Assembly: GCA_007844125.1 (NCBI GenBank)
Contig: CM017556.1
Coordinates: 75,227,618-75,291,617 of the forward strand
Length of the DNA: 64,000 nucleotides
DNA from: Sinonovacula constricta
Lineage: Eukaryota; Mollusca; Bivalvia; Cardiida; Solecurtidae
Reading direction: 5' to 3'
Made by a program: the position numbers and the translations under genes. This document shows, piece after piece, positions 52,701 to 61,700 of this stretch. The notes under the pieces were generated by a model, which searched no databases, was not told where the DNA came from, and saw only the letters and a program-made list of their open reading frames with translations. The stretch's first letter is position 1, and the number at the start of each line of letters is the position of its first letter.

Positions 52701-55700
52701 TCAGAAGGTAAGAGGGGTGGTATTTTAGGCAATATTTTGGTGATGCATCTACAAATATAACACAATTTGTATCAGGCATATTGGAGATATAACTTCACAT
52801 CAAACAGTGATGGGGCTATATGCTAGTAAAAATACAAAATCACGACAATATCATGCAATGTGGTGAAATAAAATTCGCTAAAAGGTGACAGGGTGGTCTT
52901 TCATGCTATATATTTGTAGTATTTACACAAAAATCATACAACAGCATGCAATGTGGTGGAAACAATTTCACACCAAAGGTGACTGGGTGGTCTATGGGTT
53001 GTTGCTGCAAGCTGTTACAATGTATGAACATTTCAGTGATGTGTCATTATGGAACCATGTGATAGTTACTACACAGGGGGGTACAGGGTAGTGCTGGGGG
53101 TGGTAGATTACCTCTCGCTAGCCGTGGGGGGTCAGGCAGGGGAGATATGGGTGCCGGGGGCTTAGACGCCCGACCCATGCCTGCCAACATGGGCGCCTTC
53201 TGGTTGTCTGACACAGGGGGAGCTTCAGTATACATATAAAAGGTCAGAAACGATACAAAAGGATAGGCGCATAATTATATCAGAGTTGGTCATTCAATGA
53301 TCAGTGCTAGAATTAGTCCTCTGGCTGGCTGACACTTGTCTTTAGAACAGTTTGAAAGCAAACAAATTTCAGTGCAGGGTAACATTTATGTTTAACAGAT
53401 GCTTGCACAACTTATCTTCATTAATCTGACACAACATTACAAGGACAAATCTGAATAAAATATTTGTAAACATCACAACACCACTGCATATCAATACAAT
53501 ACTGATATATCAGCAACAATTATCCAGAGGTGTAACCCTTCAGTAAGAAACATACTTCATTCAGTGCAAAACATACTAACATTTTCTTCCATCATCTACA
53601 CAGTAGTTCTAACTACAGTTTCTCAGAAGTCAAATATTAGAGCTTTACATTCTAAAACATCTGAGCTTAACATTCTAATATTAGTGCTTACCAGTTAGGT
53701 AGTAGCAATCACTATATCAACACCAGGATTTACTATTTTTAAAGCAGTCCGTAAATTTAAATATAAAGACCTTCTGTTAATTCATCTGGGCTAACATGGG
53801 TATTTTCTGGCTTGCAATCCCAACAAGTGTATAAAAACAACTTAGAAACACTGACTTATTACAGTAGCAAATCAAATATAGACTGGTATAAGAAATTTAG
53901 TGCTAACATCAGTTTGTTCAAGTCAGTGGCCAAAAAGGTTTAAGAAAGTGGCCCCCCCATTTAATGAATATTAATAATCTTATGATGAAAAACTGTTTCC
54001 TTGAAAATGATTCCGACCCTTTAAAAAGATAACCTATGGCACAACTTATTATGCTGTTTCCAAGCTCAAAATTGATCAAAATAAAATGAAATTGTTATAT
54101 ATTCATTATAACCTTTGATGTTTTTTCTTTATTAATAAAAACCTAGTATAAGGCAAAACTTTTCAAAAGCAGTTAGTGATGCATTTTTTATCTTCACATA
54201 CATACAACTGTTAAATGCAAAAAAAACAAACAAATGTGTCCAAACTCTGATAATTTTGTCATTACCACACACTATAAATCATAACTAGGTGTTTAAATAT
54301 TTGTCTTAAGACTTTAAATATCATTTAACATTTAATATCAGTGCTTTAAATTCAAATACAAGTTATTAAACATTTGTCGTGTATCACCCATGCAACAATA
54401 TTATGCAATATAGTATATGTTTATCTTGTTATTTTAGAACTTATATCTACTTGAACATTTTTTAAAAGAAAAAAATCAGGGAAATATAATATTTAGCTAC
54501 AGTTTGCATAATGTACAATAGGAATGATTTATAATAAGAATCAAACCAGGTAGCAATTAGCACATAAACTTTTGGCCCTTGAGGCCCCAGGTTCAAACCC
54601 TGAGTGTGGTATCAATAAAAGTTTTAGAAGCATGCTATATCACTGTGAATGCTGCACTCTATCTGCTTTAAGTCAACTGTTACATTGCCAAGCAGCAATT
54701 CAGCCAGGTATATCCCTTATACAAACAGACACTAACAGCTTGACAATACTGTATGGTCAGGGAAAAATAAGAAATACAATGTATCTACATTTATGTCTAC
54801 CTACCTTTTAATGAACAATTGTGTACTTTTACTCCACAATGTGACTGTGTACTGTTCAGATTTGCTACTGTTTACTTGTACTTCTATGATTTACACAGGT
54901 ATATTATGAAATGTTTGGAATAATTAGGTACAACAATGCCATAATCCCATGCCATTATAAGATAAGTCTCTGAAATAAGACGACCAAACATTGAAAAACC
55001 TTAGACTGGCATCAGAGGTCAAATTGGTTAAGATCACCATTTTCACAGCAAATATAAATAACATCAAATATCAGTGGAATGATTATTAAAAAATAGGTTA
55101 AGGTAAATTGATTGTCATCAATTTGCCTATCTATACATTGTAGTATGCAGGAACCTATGCTTTCATACAAATTCATTGTTGCTTTTGGTCAATTATAAAT
55201 GAATATGTTAATATATCCCTCTAACAAGGTCATTGTTATTAATTATTAGTACATCTCAATAAATAGATTAATTTATTCCTTAAATAAATCATTTTATCAA
55301 GATACACATAGGAATTGTGTGAATTATGACAGGATGAGAGACTATGAATCTGTCTAACAAGATACATTTATAAAATTTGCTAATGATGACAGGACTGGAG
55401 AGTGAATCTGTCTAACAAGATACACAAAATGTGCTAATGATGACAGAACCAGAGACTGAATCTGTCTAACAAGATACACAAAAATGTGTTAATGATGACA
55501 GGACCAGAGACTGAATCTGTCTAACAAGGTCCACAAAAATATGCTAACGATGGAATGACAGGACAGAGACTGAATCTGCCTAACAAGGTACATAAAATGT
55601 GCTAATGAGGACAGTACCAGTGACTGAATCTGTCTAACAAGATACGCAACATGTGTTAATGATGATGGGACCCGAGACTGAATCTGTCTAACAAGATACA

Positions 55701-58700
55701 CAAAAATGTGTTAATGATGACAGGACCAGACTGAATCTGTCTAACAAGGTCCACAAAAATATGTGCTAATGATGACAGGACCCGAGACTGAATCTGTCTA
55801 ACAAGATACACAATAAAATGTGCTAATGATGACAGGACCCGAGACTGAATCAGTCTAACAAGATACACAATATGTGCTAAAGATGACAGGACCAGAGACT
55901 GAATCTGTCTAACAAGATACACAATAAATTGTGCTAATGATGACAGGACCAGAGACTATGAATTCCAAAGCTAAGTTATTAGACAGTTCCTAAACATTTG
56001 ATTGGTCAGATTTCAGTGATTTATAGTTCACCAATCATATACAAAACATTTTAAATGTTATAACCTGCAACATTTGAGGTACTGTATCGTGTAGTGCTAA
56101 ATCTATAAAACCATTTTGAGAAATTTAAACTATTAAACAATTACCTGGTTTTTCTTTAGGTTCTGGCTTTTTAGACTTCTTTGGAGGTTTTTCCACTTTC
56201 ACTGGTTTGATTTTTGTCTTGCTAGCATCACCCTTGCCTAAAAAGATTTGTTTACAAAATTAAAGGGCCACTAAAAATATGTTTATAGATGCAAACAACA
56301 GACATACCATATCCAGGAATAATTGCTACAGTATACTTGTTCTTAATAAATAGCTTTCTCCATATATTTTATAAAAAAAGAATTTAAAAAAAGAAAAGCA
56401 AAATGGCATATTAAATATATCTTTTAAATTGGCATGGTAAAAATTACTTACCTAAAAGTCTTTAAATACATTTAATACGGACAAGATGGCAATTTTGTGC
56501 ATTTGGTTTGGCAAGTTTATTATATGCCTCACACAGACAACTGTGGTCATATTGGTAAGGTATAGACTTTTCTAGTATATGAAGACCCCAGATTGTCTGA
56601 GTAAAACCACCGATATACCGCAGGTCAGCTGGAACACCTCTCCACAGGAACGTGCTCCCCCTGACCAGGACTGGAACACCTCTCCACAGGAACGTGCTCC
56701 CACTGACCAGGACTGGAACCCATGCAGGGAGAGACTGAAGGGTAGCAATGACTCAAACAACATGACCACAGTGTCCTTATAAAACATCTTGAATGAGAAG
56801 TATTTACAGTTGAAAAAAGAATAACCACATTGTTTATCATTATACCCATAAACACCCAAGTTATCTTCAGGCTCCATCCCTACACTCATAATAGGCATTA
56901 TCACAACCAAGAGCCATTGGTCATGATCTACCAATATATTTAACATGTTTTATGTGCTACAAAATCATGTAATTAACTGCCCAGTGTATGACTACGATCA
57001 CATACAAATGAATTACAACATTTTTAACAATTAATAAATTTGATTTATAAAAAATTTACCTTTTCTTCTTTTACCTGTGGAGAAAATAAAAATGAAAATG
57101 AATAAAAATTATAAAATGTCTACATGTTTATATTTTATCCATTGGCACATGTTTATGATTTAAAGTCCACTGCATATGTTAATTGACATATATTTCAACA
57201 TGCAGTCATTTCAGATCATTGTAATGATAAGTTCCAATTAAAGAATCACTGCATAATTAATCTTGGACACCTGACAACTCAATTATAGTTTTAGATAAGA
57301 GAGATAACTAAAGGTAAAAATATCACATCAAATATGGTACGAGTTACCTCCCATTATAAAATTTTTAAAATTATTTAATTTGTGTGGCTAGTTAGAACAT
57401 TTATGTTTCAGTCTTATTACTTAATGCTCATATACTAATTTAATATTCAAAAGTGAAACATATTTTTGAAGTAGTTATGAATAACTGTGCAGAGAAAAAC
57501 ACTAGTGTGTTATTAATTAAAAGACAAAAAAGGTTTTGTGTTTCAACTCTTGAAATGTGAGCTTTGTTGTGTTTTCAAACCAAAGTGGAAAGATGACGAA
57601 CATAGTCTGTTTACAAAAATAGGAACCAAACTGAATATACTAAGGAACACTGCAGTACCAGTATGGTACATCTAACATTGGTCAACTCTGAAATAATTGA
57701 TTCACAAGTCTGGAAAAGAAATGTTTGCCTGCATTTAATATAAAATGAAAATCAGAAAGCTCTTCTTTAATATGACATCAATGCAAAGCAACTTATAAAA
57801 CAACAATTTTCAATGTATAAGGCAAAAGTTTTAAAAATAATTATTAAGTTTTCCAGTAATCTTTTACAATATTTTATGTGAAAAAAATAACAGATTTTCT
57901 GAAAATTGTCATATTGTGTGTTTTTAATATTAACTTCAAATTGATATTATTTAAAATATGATATGCACAATGTTGTTATCATTTAACACATGCTTTAAGT
58001 ATAATTAAAATGAATCATACAAAGGGGTAAAGTTCTGGACACTTGTAATAGGACCAGGATAAAATACTTCTACAGAATTCATTCACAATGGGAAAACACT
58101 CAGGCCTAACAAATACCAGGTCTATCATCCATGCAAGTTTGGTAAATAATGTACATTGTATATAAACACCTATCAGGCTATATTCTGTCAATGACCCAAA
58201 CTAATTCTTAGGACTCTACAAACAAATGTAAATGTGCATGCATATATTGCTGGATCCTCTGTACTGAGACAGTTGATCAGGGTCTGTACTACTGGCTTAT
58301 GCCTGATCAATGTGGGAAGCTTAACAGTAATAATATAGCCTTAATAAATATGGCAAAGTTTGTTACACTGTGGAGCTAAAGATGCAAAAATCTGAAAATC
58401 TGCTTTTCAACAAACATTTAATCTACATATTCTAGCAAATCACACTTATAACACATTCCGCTTAAATCATTTTGTTATGTTGTAGCCCTAGCAATGACAG
58501 CATAATAATCTTTAGTGATGTGATAAAATTGTAAGAAGGTGTTATAAGGTCATGTAGGAGAGGACAAATTAGAAAATTTATCTTTTATCACAAAACTACC
58601 CAAGGTAATGAGTTTGGGTAAGACAATCCCAATGATAAGCAGTCTGTTCCTACTTTTATTAATATTTGTAAAAGTATTACTGGTAGACTCAGCATTACTA

Positions 58701-61700
58701 TAGGTTGTGTTTACATTTTCATTACAAACAATATTTAAAATATTAACTTCATTAAACCCTATTATAAAAAACAATAAAGAGGAAAGTATGAAAATGAAGA
58801 ACATGCACTGATTTAATAATGATACTGAACATGTTGGGTTAAGACTTTCAAGGAATACTATCATTGGTGACTGGTGATTACAGCTGGGATTGTAAGCTGG
58901 ATCCTTAATCACAACACACAACTCAGGGGTCCAGACAACAAGGTTAAGGAGGCCATAAGGTCAGGGAGTTCCAAGGGGCAAGGTCATGAGGTCAAAGAGG
59001 TCACAAGACTTAAACAATGTCAAAACATTTTAAAGATCAAATAATTGAATGGTTGAGTACTGCTCAGATGCAGATGCGTGTATAAGGTTACAGATGACTT
59101 GGTTTTGGTCATATTGTCAGCGAGGTAAAAAAAGTCAGGTCGGTCAAAAGGTCACAAGCTCAGGAAGATTGTATGGTCAAACAGGTTGTAACGACAGCGA
59201 TGTCACAGTAGGTCAGGTAAGTCATAAGGTCAGGTAGGTTGTACTGTGAGATAGTTTGTAATGTAAGCAAGGTAACACTGTCAGGTAAGTCATCAGGTTG
59301 GGAAGGTCATAAGGTCAGGTGGGTTGTACCTTGAGACAGTTTGTAATGTATGCAAGGTAACAATGTCAGGTAAGTCATGAGGCCGGGGAGGTCATAAGGT
59401 CAATTAGGTTGTACTGTGAGACAGTTTGTAAATGTAAGCAAGGTAACAATGTCAGGTAAGTCATGAGGTCGGGGAGGTCATAAGGTCAATTAGGTTGTAC
59501 CTTGAGACAGTTTGTAAATGTAAGCGAGGTAACAATGTCTGGTTAGTCATGAGGTCAGGTAGGTTGTACCTTGAGACAGTTTGTAAATGTAAGGGAGGTA
59601 ACAATATCAGGTAAGTCATGAGGTCAGGTAGGTTGTTCTGTGAGACAGTTTGTAAATGTAAGGGAGGTAAGAATGTCAGGTAGGTCATGAGGTCAGGGAG
59701 GTCATAAGTTGAGGTTATATGGTCGGAGAGGTTACAAGATCACAAAGGTTGTACAGTCATAAAGGTTTCTCGGGTCAACAAGGCCATAAAGTTTAGCAAG
59801 GTCACACAATTCAGGAAGGTCATAAGATTGACAAATCATAACCTCATTAAAGTCAACTCAGGTAGTTCATCAGGTCAGGTTGGTTATAAAATCATACAAG
59901 TTGAAGGGTATGCAAGGTCACAAAGTCCTGGTAAAAAAAATTTCATAGAGGTGATATAATCCTTGATGTCAGTTTGTCAGGGAGGGAAAGGACATCAGAT
60001 GGCAATTAACTAGAAAAGTCTACAGAGACCAAAGATATGCTAGCCCACAAATGTCTACCAATAAGGAATCACTACTGTCTGAGTAGAAGCCTTGCTCTAT
60101 GACCCCTGCCCCCTGTGTCTGGCCCCAGCCTGGTGTACACGTGCTAAAGGTCACTCACCCTGTGCTGGTGTGGGAGCTACACCCACATTGAACTCACCAT
60201 CTGCCATTTGATTGTCCGTCTCATCTCTCCCGCCACCCTTCTCCCTCTCTGCTGACACATCAAAATCTGCTTTGCCACCTTTATCAACATCTTTATAATT
60301 CTCATTAGTAGTCTTTTTAGCTGCATCATGTCCTTTCTGTTTAGTCTCCTTATCAAACTTTGGCTTTTTATCTGTTGTAGCTTTTTTTGAAATTTTTGAC
60401 AGATTGTTAGATTTAGATTTGTCAGCATATTTTGAAGCTGTTTCTTCTGGGGTTTTTGTACTCATTTGAGTGTTGGCTTTGAATGTGTCAGTAGCGGCTG
60501 GAAGGGGTGGGTTTTGAGAGAGGACAAGACCTTAGGAGAGCAAGGAAACAAACATCATATATTGTAAGAAAAATGTCTGCAATAGTGTACAAAGATTATA
60601 CATGATGGTAAAAAAGCAAACAATGTTCAAAGCATTTCATTAAAACTCTATTCTGCTTAAAATATTATTTCTATGATAAGATTAAGACCAATTTGTTTAG
60701 TAAATTTATATAACATTGATAAGTATATTATAAAGTGAGGATGAAGCAACTGAAAACATCATTTAAATAATAGCTGATTGTTAATTTGTTAGTAACACTA
60801 ATAAATTGTTATTAAAATATTGTTAATATAACAAAAAAGCTACACCTATTAGGTAAGACCGAAACCTTACTAACTACTTTTGTATGCTGTTGTACTGAGA
60901 TTTTAAAATTTCTACAAGAATAGACATTCTGCAAATAAATATAAATGTAAAATGATGATGAGCTTGAAGGAAAAACACACAGCAATTCATGTTGAAAACA
61001 TAAAATGTGCAACCAATAAAACCCCAAGTGGCAACAATAAGAAAATAAATAAACAGACAAAACCCAGAGCAAATAAGGTATTTTACTGAAGAATGTGTTT
61101 TAAAATATTTCAAAGTATAATTTGTTAATTCAGTTGTAAGATCTCTAGATGTAGTATTATTGATATGTTTCTTTAATGTCTCTAACAGTAATCACAACAT
61201 GGCATAAGTGGAAAATAAAGAGAAGGCATGTCTAGTATACATGTTTTTTTACAGAATCTATACCATTTTGCAAAGCTGAAACATTATATCAAAAATAATA
61301 TTATAAATGAAGCTGTTAATTTGTTTTGCTTTGCTTTCTATTAACAGTAAACAATTGTTTTGGCAAAAATATACAGCAATGCTTTATGTTAATCAGTCAC
61401 AATGTGTTAAAGCGGACATGATAACAGTAAGATGAGTACATGGAGGGTATATGTGTGAGCATGGCACATCTAGGGGGATACACTGCAGTGTGTACCTGCA
61501 GTACTGGTGTTGTCATGGTTACTGGGAGCGAGGGGCTGCTTGCGCTCATTCAGCTGCCGCAGTCTCTCCTCCTCGGCACGACGCTCCTGCTCTTTGCGTT
61601 GGTTCTCCTTCTCCTGTTGCTCCCGCAGCAGTCGTTGCTGCTCTGATGCTTGTTGCTGACGCTGTTTTTCTAGTGATTCAATGAGTCGCTGTTCTGCCGC

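Noticed and set aside
58550..58921. 123-codon minus-strand open frame with a hydrophobic stretch
   Set aside because: Lies in an intron of the large gene, lacks splice-site fit and family motifs.
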